Source: an uncultured Campylobacter sp.
Lineage (GTDB): Bacteria > Campylobacterota > Campylobacteria > Campylobacterales > Campylobacteraceae
Direction: 5' to 3'
DNA length: 9,507 nucleotides
NCBI RefSeq assembly: GCF_938017705.1
Contig: NZ_CALIIS010000223.1
Span: 1 to 9,507 of the forward strand
Under the pieces are notes generated by a model. The model had not been told where the DNA came from and made no database searches. It worked only from the letters and a program-made list of their open reading frames with translations. The position numbers and the translations under genes are program-made. Shown piece by piece: positions 1 through 6,401 of the stretch. The first letter of the stretch is position 1; every line of letters starts with the position of its first letter.

Positions 1-2
1 AT

Positions 3-77
3 ACTAAAACTACACAGGAAGACCTATATCAGAAACTGTTGAAACTGATAAGAGAGAATCCGCTTAAGTTTAATTGA
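3..77 (+). CDS. C-terminal end of an unidentified protein (partial, possibly a relic)
   Basis: An open frame enters from the left edge and ends at TGA 75-77, giving 24 residues that begin TKTTQEDLYQKLLKLIRENP. The Thr-Thr-Gln run followed by a KLLKLIRENP-type helix resembles the winged-helix tail seen in many AlbA_2/Fic-associated ATP-binding transcriptional regulators, where TTQ-type repeats precede a helix ending in ENP. That resemblance is from memory and rests on few residues. Normal proteins of that kind continue past ENP with more of the winged helix, whereas here the frame stops four residues later. A one-base shift after AAT (57-59) would extend it only to RLSLIESK and a TAA. It may therefore be a truncated or frameshifted remnant. 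It would run convergently toward xerH. It could also be a chance open frame, since only 75 bases are visible. Confidence 0.3.
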   Translation, partial: TKTTQEDLYQKLLKLIRENPLKFN

Positions 78-380
78 GTCAAAGTAAATTATTCTATACT
101 CCGAAAGAGTAAAATTTTAGATTCTTTTGCGATCAAGCTCTAAGGCTCGCGCGTTAATTCTAAATTTTGCCGAGTTAATGAGTTAAATTCTAAAGTACGC
201 AGGGTAGAATTTTATAGCTTTGTTATGCGAGTATGAAAAACAAATTTCAGAATTTTTCAAAATAAAATTCCAAATTTTTTAGAAAATAAATTCCATAAAA
301 AACGATTTCAAAGCCGTCTCAAAACGAAATTCAAAAAATCTTCCTCAAGCAAGCCTCGCGCTATCTCAAATTTTAAAATT
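78..380. other. AT-rich gene-free gap downstream of xerH
   Basis: This gap of about 300 bp lies between the plus-strand frame ending at 77 and the 3' end of minus-strand xerH. I see no frame with a ribosome binding site and no tRNA. It is much more AT-rich than the flanking genes and carries about a dozen RAATTY words (AAATTT, GAATTT, AAATTC). Two similar phrases, gttaattctaaattt (152-166) and gttaaattctaaagt (182-196), look like a decayed short repeat. No strong stem followed by a T-tract is visible on the minus strand, so the xerH terminator is not identified. A weak inverted pair, gaaaaa (235-240) and tttttc (253-258), is present but does not form a convincing dif site. Confidence 0.6.
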
Positions 381-1442
381 TTACTCTTCGAATTCCTCCG
401 CGACCTTCGCCGCAAGGCGCAGTTTGTCGCTGTCGAAGTGGGTATAGATGCGCGAAGTATTTAGGCTCGCGTGGCCGAGAGCTTCCTGGACGAGTACGAG
501 GTCCTTTTGCTTTTTGTAAAGCATCGTCGCGAAGGTGTGGCGCAGCATGTGAGCGCCGTTTTTTTCCTTGCGGATGCCCGCGCTCATTAAAATTTTCTCC
601 ACGATGCCGCTGACGTATGCTTGCGTGAGCGGCGCGCCGTTTTTGGTGACGAAAAGATAGCCCTCTTTGTTGGCAAAGTTCGTCTCCAGCGCGTTTAGAT
701 GCTCCTCGATCAGGTGGCGCTTGATCATTACGATGCGGTATTTATTGCCCTTGCCGCGGATTCGGATGACGAAAAGATCGCCCTCGGGCGCGATATCTTT
801 GCGCTTGAGATTTATCGCCTCGCCCACGCGGATGCCCGTATAGACGATGATTTTTACGATTAGGCGGTTGCGATGAGCAAAGGAGGGAAACTCGCTTAAA
901 TTTATCGCGTCCAAAAACCGCTTCAGCTCCTCCTCGCTCATAAACTCCGGAAGCTTCGTGCCGCGGCTGCCGCTAATGCCGCCCCAGTGCTTAAGCTCGA
1001 TGCCGAAGTTATGCGAGGTGCCGTCCTGCTCTTTTTGGCGGTCGATAAAGCCGAAAAAATTTATCACAGCGATGCGGTAGTTTTTTTTGCTCGCATCGCT
1101 CAGTCCGCCCGTAATCGAGGCTAAAATTTCGCTCAAAAGCTCCTCGTCGATATTTTTCATACTCTCAAGGCCGTACTCTACTATCGCTTCGTAAAATTTT
1201 TTAAGCGGGTTAAAATAGGTATTGATGCCGGTAAGGCCTGCGTTTCGCGCATCTTTTGCGAGCCGCTCGAGTTCATTGATATTCGCGACCTCGTGATTTA
1301 GCGCCAGGCTTGCGCGGCGAAACAGCGCATCGTTTTTTAGCTCCTTATTCGATAGCGCGCTTAGCTTGTAGCGCACGAATTTTACGAGCCAAAACAGCAG
1401 CGATTTTTCAAAGCTATCCTTATAATCGAGCGGGAATTTCAT
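381..1442 (-). CDS. xerH: XerH-type tyrosine recombinase (chromosome dimer resolution)
   Basis: This 353-residue site-specific tyrosine recombinase is the single Xer enzyme that Campylobacter and Helicobacter use in place of XerC/XerD to resolve chromosome dimers at a difH site. The N-terminal half (about 40-145) is the SAM-like core-binding domain. The catalytic domain starts near LPEFMSEEELKRFL (164-177). The full set of active-site residues is visible: Arg205 in YTGIRVGEA, Lys231 in RGKGNKYR, His298 and Arg301 in HMLRHTF, His324 in LGHASLNTS, and nucleophile Tyr333 in RIYTHF. Nothing is truncated. The ATG is preceded on the minus strand by a gaggag ribosome binding site and overlaps the TGA of the upstream AsmA-like gene by four bases (ATGA), which argues for translational coupling. 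The length of about 350 fits XerH better than the roughly 300-residue XerC/D or an integrase with an added arm domain. No neighbouring mobile genes suggest an integrase. Confidence 0.9.
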   Translation of the reverse strand: MKFPLDYKDSFEKSLLFWLVKFVRYKLSALSNKELKNDALFRRASLALNHEVANINELERLAKDARNAGLTGINTYFNPLKKFYEAIVEYGLESMKNIDEELLSEILASITGGLSDASKKNYRIAVINFFGFIDRQKEQDGTSHNFGIELKHWGGISGSRGTKLPEFMSEEELKRFLDAINLSEFPSFAHRNRLIVKIIVYTGIRVGEAINLKRKDIAPEGDLFVIRIRGKGNKYRIVMIKRHLIEEHLNALETNFANKEGYLFVTKNGAPLTQAYVSGIVEKILMSAGIRKEKNGAHMLRHTFATMLYKKQKDLVLVQEALGHASLNTSRIYTHFDSDKLRLAAKVAEEFEE

Positions 1443-4027
1443 TTGCTCTCCTCGCTGTCGCCGAAGATCACAAAAGGCAGCATCAGTGTGTTTTTGATGA
1501 GATTATACGGCGTTTTTAGCACGTCGGTCGCAACGCCGGTCGAGTAGGTGGGCTTTTTCGTCGTGCCGCGAATCTCGATGATCGTGGAGATCGTATTGTT
1601 TTCGCCCAAGATGATATGATTTAGCAGCGGAATTTTTGAGATTATCGAGCTTGCGTCTTTGAGGTATTTAAGCTCCAGATCGATATTTAGCGCGCCGCTT
1701 TTCATATCCACTTCGCCGTTGCCGGCGATGTCGGCGCTACTGCCGGTAAAGTTCATCGCGTTTATGTAAATTTTATCGCCGCTGCGGCGAAAGTAAATTT
1801 TGCCCCTCTGCACGCTAAAGCCGCGATCGTTGAAATCGGGCGTCTTAAACGTAAGTAGCGACGGCACGGAGTTTATAAAACTAAGCAGCCTTTGATAGAT
1901 GATGTAGTCCTTCAGATAGGTGTTTTGCACGTTGATCTCGCCGCGATAGTTGCGCGGATCGATGCCGCTTGCTTTTAGCGTAAATACTCCTCCGTCGAAG
2001 CTCTGCGAGCCCAGGAATTGATTAAGCGCCTCGCCGCTGATGTTTTGCGCAAAAATTTGAAGCAAGCTCTTTTTAAAGATCAACTTCACGTCGCCGCGTT
2101 TGAAATTCGCGTTCAGGTTCATATTTTTGCCGTCCAGTACGCCGTTAAAATGCGTAAATTTAAGCGTCTTATTAAGATCGGATAGCACGATGGAAGAATT
2201 TTGCCCGCTGAAATTTATCGGCGAGCGCTCCTTTGTACCGCTATTAAACTCGCTGGTTTGCACGCTCGTATTGATCGCGACGTCCACGTCTTTTAAAGAG
2301 ACGAAGTTGCCGCCTTTGTTGATTTTAAGAGAAATTTTACCGCTTCCGCTAGAGCCGTCCAGATCGCCCCCGCGCACCCGAAGCGTGAAAGAGTCGTTTT
2401 TATAATGGCTTCCGTCCTTGTTCAGCAGACCGAAATCAAAGATGAGATTGCTGCTGCTGATATCTAAGTTTGTAAAATCGCTGGTTAAAATTTTAAGATC
2501 TCCGCCGCTAATGCCCGCGTTTTTAAGCGTCTTAGAAAAGGGCAGAATTCCGCTAATATCGGGCGAGCTGATCTCGATCCGCTCGCCGAAGCTCATCTTT
2601 GCGCCTAAAAATTGCGAGCTCAGCACTGGCGCTTTGCCGCTAAAATCAAGGCTTATATTATCTCGCGCGTCACCAAATTTTAAAATTTCTTTGCCGTTCG
2701 GGGAGAGATTGAAGCTATGGATTGTGCCGTTAAATTTAGCTTTGCGCGTGGCGATATCGATACTGCCGCTTGCGGTGGTGTTAAAAATTTCATTTTGCAG
2801 ATTCGCGTCTTTGATGTCGATTTTTTTCTCGGTGATGTGCACCCGCGCGGCTTTGGAGTGAAATTTTGCCTTTGAGATCATCAGATCGGCGTCTTTTAGC
2901 GTCACGTTCGCATCCACCTTGGCGCTTTCCTTTTCTACGTCCACGTCTATCAGCACGCGCGCATCGATCCCGCCGCTCAGCGGATATACGGGCTCATTTA
3001 TGCCGTAGCTTTGCAAAATATCTACAAGGTCCTTGCCCAAACTCTCTTTAGTTCGCAGATCCAGATATACGACCGGCCTCTCTTCAAAGAGTCCGCCGAT
3101 ACGCACGCTGCTTCCCTCCAGGCTTTTGCCTTTAAATTTAGGCTCATTTAGCGTGAAATTTAGAAAATCGTTTTTAAGCGTGATGTTGGCGTCTTTTACC
3201 GTTACGGTTTCGATTTGCGGTTGAAATTTTATCGTAAGATCCTGCGCGTAAGCCGTGGCGCTGACATTTTCGGCGATCGGGCGCGGATCTTTCAGATCGA
3301 CTTTGGCATGTAGATTTTCGATGTAGTAGTTTTGCGCGACCGCCTTGCCGTAGATCCACTCGTTCGCAAGAGGATTTAGCCCCGTAAGCGCGCCCAGCTC
3401 ATTCATAAAATTTTTCAGACTTAAGGCCGAGGCGCGATTTATCTCTATATTTAGCTCCGAGCCGATATTGTGCACGTCAAGCTCGCCCGCGATCTCGTGC
3501 GAAGCGAAGGTGCCGTTAAAATCATACGTATCGGCTTTGAAATTTGCCCGTGCCGTGCCGTGCAGAGTGAGATTAAAATCATTTAGCTCAAGCTCGATTG
3601 GATCGAAGTTCAGCCCGTTTGCGCTTGGCGTGATCTTCGAGTTTAGCCTAAAAAACCGCGTATCTGTGTAAAAAACGTCGCTTTTGTATTTTAGCTTTAG
3701 GCTTTCGCCTTTTATTTTCATATTGTCTACGTCGATCTCTTCAAAAAAGGAGTTGATGAGCGAGATTTTTTTGCTAAATTCCAAAATTTTCTCGCTTTGC
3801 GTGCGTAGATCGGTGGAATTTTGCTCTAAATTTTGTGTATTATTTTGCGTAATTTCAAGATTTTTGATACGCAGCACGAGACCTTTATTTAGCTTGAGAT
3901 AAAACCCCTCAAGCTTTGCAAAGCCCACGTCCAGCTGCGAAATCGCAATACCGTGCTTTAGGCCTACCGCGCAGATTATAAAAAGTATAGTAAGCGTAAG
4001 AAAAAATCTAGCTAAAAATTTATACAT
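1439..4027 (-). CDS. AsmA/YhdP-like (DUF3971-type) envelope protein
   Basis: A protein of about 862 residues with one N-terminal membrane segment (about residues 4-22, FLARFFLTLTILFIICAVG) followed by a long periplasmic stretch of short alternating beta strands rich in Asn, Asp, Lys and Gly. The last 185 residues look like an AsmA-type C-terminal region: a SSADIAGNGEVDMKSGALNIDLEL phase, then SKIPLLNHIILGENNTIS, STIIEIRGTTKKPTYS, and an amphipathic tail ending in LPFVIFGD. AsmA/TamB/YhdP relatives are bridge-like proteins that help move phospholipid between inner and outer membranes; assigning that role here is by family. Reading further upstream would need a TTG start at 4108 and a Phe/His-rich leader without a ribosome binding site. 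I chose the second of two adjacent ATGs (4025-4027) because gtgagg lies five bases before it; the ATG at 4028-4030 is the close alternative. The stop overlaps xerH by four bases. Confidence 0.8.
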   Translation of the reverse strand: MYKFLARFFLTLTILFIICAVGLKHGIAISQLDVGFAKLEGFYLKLNKGLVLRIKNLEITQNNTQNLEQNSTDLRTQSEKILEFSKKISLINSFFEEIDVDNMKIKGESLKLKYKSDVFYTDTRFFRLNSKITPSANGLNFDPIELELNDFNLTLHGTARANFKADTYDFNGTFASHEIAGELDVHNIGSELNIEINRASALSLKNFMNELGALTGLNPLANEWIYGKAVAQNYYIENLHAKVDLKDPRPIAENVSATAYAQDLTIKFQPQIETVTVKDANITLKNDFLNFTLNEPKFKGKSLEGSSVRIGGLFEERPVVYLDLRTKESLGKDLVDILQSYGINEPVYPLSGGIDARVLIDVDVEKESAKVDANVTLKDADLMISKAKFHSKAARVHITEKKIDIKDANLQNEIFNTTASGSIDIATRKAKFNGTIHSFNLSPNGKEILKFGDARDNISLDFSGKAPVLSSQFLGAKMSFGERIEISSPDISGILPFSKTLKNAGISGGDLKILTSDFTNLDISSSNLIFDFGLLNKDGSHYKNDSFTLRVRGGDLDGSSGSGKISLKINKGGNFVSLKDVDVAINTSVQTSEFNSGTKERSPINFSGQNSSIVLSDLNKTLKFTHFNGVLDGKNMNLNANFKRGDVKLIFKKSLLQIFAQNISGEALNQFLGSQSFDGGVFTLKASGIDPRNYRGEINVQNTYLKDYIIYQRLLSFINSVPSLLTFKTPDFNDRGFSVQRGKIYFRRSGDKIYINAMNFTGSSADIAGNGEVDMKSGALNIDLELKYLKDASSIISKIPLLNHIILGENNTISTIIEIRGTTKKPTYSTGVATDVLKTPYNLIKNTLMLPFVIFGDSEESK

Positions 4028-4085
4028 CATCGCCTCACTGAAAAACTCCGCCCCAAAACCAAATCGGGCGTGCCGAAAAACTGCG

Positions 4086-4096
4086 CTTATAATATG
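4086..4096 (-). promoter_or_regulatory. Candidate -10 region for the AsmA-like/xerH operon
   Basis: Read on the minus strand this is catattataag, containing overlapping TATTAT and TATAAG words suited to a sigma-70 -10 box. It lies about 55-60 bases before the chosen start codon in the 130-bp divergent gap, and would give a leader of roughly 50 bases. Campylobacter promoters rely mainly on the -10 element and upstream T-rich DNA, so the lack of a clear -35 is not decisive. It is assigned by position and word match only. Confidence 0.4.
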
Positions 4097-4126
4097 AAAT
4101 TTATTCAAAATTTTGGCTTATTTGCC

Positions 4127-4132
4127 TATAAT
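4127..4132 (+). promoter_or_regulatory. mltG: Candidate -10 box (TATAAT) for mltG
   Basis: A perfect TATAAT sits 25 bases before the mltG start codon in the divergent gap, preceded by T-rich DNA (4111-4123) as is usual for Campylobacter sigma-70 promoters. A weak -35-like ttcaaa lies at 4104-4109 with 17-base spacing. The predicted start of transcription near 4139-4141 leaves a leader of under 20 bases that still contains the aaagga ribosome binding site (4148-4153). The match and spacing are good, but no transcription data are available. Confidence 0.6.
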
Positions 4133-4157
4133 TTCAGCTAAATTTTGAAAGGAACGC

Positions 4158-5108
4158 ATGAAATTCTTTATAAAGCTCATCAAAGCGGCGTGCATTTGTA
4201 TCGAGCTTACGGCTATCGTTTTTTTGGCCGTGGGCTTTGATCTACACGAGCGCGTCGGCAACGCGACAACCGTGCAGATAGGTCAGGGTAGCTCAACGAA
4301 AATTTTATCCGAACTCTCAAAGAGCTATCCTAAATTTACGAAATTCGACGCGAGGCTGCTTTCTTTTTACGGCGGCGCAAAAACCGGCGAGCTGGAGCTT
4401 AGCGGCGAAAATTTGCCCAAATATCAGTTTTTATATGAGCTAAGCGTCGCAAAGCCCGTGATGAACGAGATTAAGCTGATCCCGGGAGAGACTACGATCG
4501 TGTTTTTAAAACAGCTGGCGAAAGATCGTGGGCTAAGCTTTAGCGAGCTTGAGCGCGAATACAACGCCACGGCGCCGTTTTACGAGGGTTTTCTGGTGCC
4601 CGAAACCTACAAAATTAGCAAAAACGAAAGCGAAAAAAATATCATCGATCATCTCGTTTCAAGCGCGCAAAAATTCCACGAAGACTTGTCGCGCGAGCTT
4701 AGCGGCGATTATAACGCCACGGCGTGGAAGCAGGTGCTGATCAAGGCCTCGGTCATTCAAAAAGAGGCCGCAAACACAGATGAAATGCCCTTCGTAGCCT
4801 CCGTCATCGACAACCGCTTAGCCAAAAATATGCGCCTTCAGATGGACGGCACGCTAAATTACGGCGAGTTTTCGCACGTCAAGATCACTCCGCAGCGCAT
4901 CCGTACCGACACCAGCCACTACAATACCTACCTCAACGACGGACTTCCCAAAGAGCCGGTGTGCGTGGTCTCTCGCGATGCGATACGCGCCGTTTTCGCG
5001 CCCGCAAAGAGCGAATACCTCTATTTTATGCGAAATAAAAAAACGGGGCTTCACGATTTTGCGCGCACGCAAGCCGAGCACGAGCGCAACGTAAAGGCGC
5101 AGAGGTAA
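4158..5108 (+). CDS. mltG: Endolytic murein transglycosylase MltG (YceG family)
   Basis: A 316-residue inner-membrane lytic transglycosylase that cuts nascent peptidoglycan strands and so limits glycan chain length. Residues 12-27 form the single N-terminal membrane anchor (CICIELTAIVFLAVGF), and the rest is periplasmic. A LysM-like part of the YceG fold spans about 35-120. The catalytic part carries EGFLVPETY (143-151), ASVIQKEA (197-204) with the conserved Glu203 aligning to the catalytic glutamate of E. coli MltG, VASVIDNRLAKNMRLQMDGTLNYG (213-236), and YNTYLNDGLPKEP (255-267). The usual IxNPG after that last motif reads VCVVS here, apparently a lineage variant. It is slightly shorter than E. 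coli MltG (340). The start is supported by aaagga five bases upstream of the ATG and a TATAAT box. It is divergent from the AsmA-like gene, so two envelope genes share one intergenic region. Confidence 0.93.
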   Translation: MKFFIKLIKAACICIELTAIVFLAVGFDLHERVGNATTVQIGQGSSTKILSELSKSYPKFTKFDARLLSFYGGAKTGELELSGENLPKYQFLYELSVAKPVMNEIKLIPGETTIVFLKQLAKDRGLSFSELEREYNATAPFYEGFLVPETYKISKNESEKNIIDHLVSSAQKFHEDLSRELSGDYNATAWKQVLIKASVIQKEAANTDEMPFVASVIDNRLAKNMRLQMDGTLNYGEFSHVKITPQRIRTDTSHYNTYLNDGLPKEPVCVVSRDAIRAVFAPAKSEYLYFMRNKKTGLHDFARTQAEHERNVKAQR

Positions 5109-5130
5109 AATTTAAGGCCGTTTCGGAATT

Positions 5131-5163
5131 AAATTTAAAAAACGAGATTTCGTCTTTAAATTT
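5131..5163 (+). terminator. Probable intrinsic terminator after mltG
   Basis: A nearly perfect inverted repeat begins 22 bases after the mltG stop: the left arm AAATTTAAAAAACGA (5131-5145) pairs with TCGTCTTTAAATTT (5150-5163) around a GATT loop, with one small mismatch and bulge. The right arm is T-rich and runs into tttt, as a Rho-independent terminator would. The stem is AT-rich apart from the ACGA/TCGT tip, so it may be only partly efficient. Its position between mltG and mdh fits termination of mltG. Confidence 0.5.
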
Positions 5164-5175
5164 TAAAATTTAACC

Positions 5176-5197
5176 CCCGCAGTTATAAAAATGCGGG
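5176..5197 (+). promoter_or_regulatory. Hairpin with embedded TATAAA just before mdh
   Basis: CCCGCA (5176-5181) and TGCGGG (5192-5197) form a 6-bp GC-rich stem around a 10-base loop, gttataaaaa, which contains a TATAAA word at 5184-5189. The element ends about 12 bases before the ggga ribosome binding region and 20 bases before the mdh ATG. It could be a -10 box flanked by an inverted repeat that acts as an operator, or an RNA hairpin next to the ribosome binding site. If TATAAA is the -10, transcription would start near 5196 and the full hairpin would not be in the mRNA. The sequence alone does not separate these readings. Confidence 0.3.
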
Positions 5198-5217
5198 CCG
5201 ATATTTGGGAGATAACA

Positions 5218-6099
5218 ATGAAAATAGCGATATTCGGCGCCGGAAACATCGGCGCAGCGGTAGCGAACGATCTTATCGTAAGCGATTCTTTGAGCCAAAA
5301 GATAGATAGCATCGCGCTTGTGGATGCGGTAGAGCGGATCGCGAGCGGCAAGGCTTTAGATCTAGCCCATACGGCGGCGGTTTATGAGCGCGACCTGCGC
5401 GTAAGCGGCAGCACGGAGCCTAGCGATATAGCGGAGGCAGGCATCGTCGTGATCACCGCAGGGCGTGCAAGAAAGGCGGGGCAGAGCAGGGAGGAGCTGT
5501 TTGGCAGCAACGCCGCCATCGTCGCACAATGCGCGCGAGATGCCGCAAAATACGCGCCTAGCTCCATTATCGTCGTCGTTACCAATCCGCTTGATATGAT
5601 GGTCTATGCGGCGCTGCAGGCCAGCGGGTTTGCAAAAGAGCGCGTCATCGGCATGGCGGGCGAGCTAGACGGCGCGCGGCTTAAATTTGAACTCGCGCGA
5701 GCGAGCGGCAAGGAGATTTCATCGATGAGAAGCGCGATCGTGGGCCCGCATAGCGAAGAGATGATCGCGCTTAAAAATGAGCTGGGATTTGAAATTTCTG
5801 ATGAAATTTTTGGTCGCGCGGTGCAAAACACTAAACGCGCCGGCGCGCAGATCGGCGAGCTGCTGGGTACGTCGGCGTATTTGGCGCCCGCTGCTGGGAT
5901 CGTAAAGATCATAAAATACATACTTTTTGATACCTGCGGCACGCTCGCCTGCTGCGTCGCGGATAGATCCGGAGTGCCTTTGGGGCGCTTCGTAAGCGTC
6001 GGTAAAATGGGCGCGATAGAGAGAAATTTCGCCTATTTGGGCGAGTTTTACGCGCAGCTTGAACGGATGCGTGAGCGGATAGCGGGGCTGAAGTTTTAG
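5218..6099 (+). CDS. mdh: Malate dehydrogenase (LDH/MDH family)
   Basis: A 293-residue NAD-dependent malate/lactate dehydrogenase family protein, assigned to malate by its neighbours: it stands before the 2-oxoglutarate oxidoreductase operon, as mdh does in C. jejuni. The Rossmann motif FGAGNIGAA (6-14) is at the N terminus and Asp36 follows the second strand, fitting NAD. Substrate-loop residues are Arg85 and Arg91 in ARKAGQSREEL. Asn123 lies in VTNPLD, Asp151 and Arg154 in ELDGARLK, and catalytic His178 in VGPHSEEM. The usual GGHGDxM around the histidine is altered to GPHSEEM, like other Campylobacter Mdh proteins as I recall them. The chosen ATG has gggaga eight bases upstream and starts directly with the MKIAIFG strand; an ATG 27 bases earlier adds MRADIWEIT with no ribosome binding site and disrupts the normal start. 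It acts in the cytoplasm, reducing oxaloacetate or oxidising malate. Confidence 0.88.
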   Translation: MKIAIFGAGNIGAAVANDLIVSDSLSQKIDSIALVDAVERIASGKALDLAHTAAVYERDLRVSGSTEPSDIAEAGIVVITAGRARKAGQSREELFGSNAAIVAQCARDAAKYAPSSIIVVVTNPLDMMVYAALQASGFAKERVIGMAGELDGARLKFELARASGKEISSMRSAIVGPHSEEMIALKNELGFEISDEIFGRAVQNTKRAGAQIGELLGTSAYLAPAAGIVKIIKYILFDTCGTLACCVADRSGVPLGRFVSVGKMGAIERNFAYLGEFYAQLERMRERIAGLKF

Positions 6100-6167
6100 T
6101 GGATATGGAGCGAATTCGGCGCGACGCAGAATTTGCAGAGCTAAAATTTTAAAGCGCAGAATTCTTG

Positions 6168-6176
6168 TGATAGAAT
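6168..6176 (+). promoter_or_regulatory. Possible extended -10 (TGATAGAAT) ahead of the oor operon
   Basis: The word TGATAGAAT matches an extended -10 (TGn plus TAGAAT, one base from TATAAT). It lies about 70 bases after mdh and over 300 bases before oorD, so a transcript from here would carry a long repeat-rich leader. The region is so AT-rich that other -10-like words, such as taaaat near 6299, are possible. This is a weak candidate. Confidence 0.22.
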
Positions 6177-6183
6177 TTGCAGC

Positions 6184-6367
6184 ATCAAATTTCACTTTGG
6201 CAAGAAATTTAAGCTCGCGGAATTGTGTAGCGTAAAATTTCATTCGCTGCGGAATTTTAAAATTTGCGCAATTTTGCCCGCTGTGAAATTTCATAGATTA
6301 AAATTTTACTTTGGCGCAGCATTTTGCGTGACGTAAAATTTTTAAACGCTACAAAATTTTAAAATTT
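6184..6367. repeat. Degenerate direct duplication, two copies of about 75-80 bp
   Basis: Three blocks recur in the same order. AT[CT]AAA-ATTT[CT]ACTTTGGC is at 6184-6201 and 6297-6315. GT(A/G)(G/A)CGTAAAATTT is at 6227-6240 and 6328-6341. CGCT.C..AATTTTAAAATTT is at 6245-6265 and 6347-6367, with 18 of 21 bases the same. The offsets are 113, 101 and 102 bases, so one short indel between the first and second blocks separates the copies. The order and similarity go beyond shared AT richness, although the AAATTT words inflate the match. Confidence 0.5.
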
Positions 6368-6401
6368 AAACTCTGCAAAATTTAAAAACGAGAGGACTTT
6401 A

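Noticed and set aside
231..258. Inverted gaaaaa/tttttc pair downstream of xerH considered as a difH site
   Set aside because: The arms match for only six bases and the 12-base spacing is too wide for the two abutting XerH sites around a short centre. Nothing else in the window resembles a full dif site, so I do not call one.
381..1442. xerH as a phage or island integrase
   Set aside because: There are no attachment-site repeats, tRNA or mobile genes nearby, and the length and operon setting fit the housekeeping XerH.
2100..2861. Plus-strand open frames opposite the AsmA-like gene
   Set aside because: They mirror a long convincing minus-strand coding region with a clear membrane anchor and AsmA-like C terminus; their Leu/Ser/Arg-rich products are typical antisense shadows.
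4028..4108. N-terminal extension of the AsmA-like protein to a TTG start at 4108
   Set aside because: The extension has no ribosome binding site, covers the likely -10 box, and would place 26 non-membrane residues before the anchor, whereas gtgagg sits correctly before the ATG at 4025-4027.
5719..6294. 191-aa reverse-strand open frame across the end of mdh and the following gap
   Set aside because: It overlaps mdh and otherwise translates the AAATTT-rich repeats into recurring Lys-Phe. It has no ribosome binding site and no family features.
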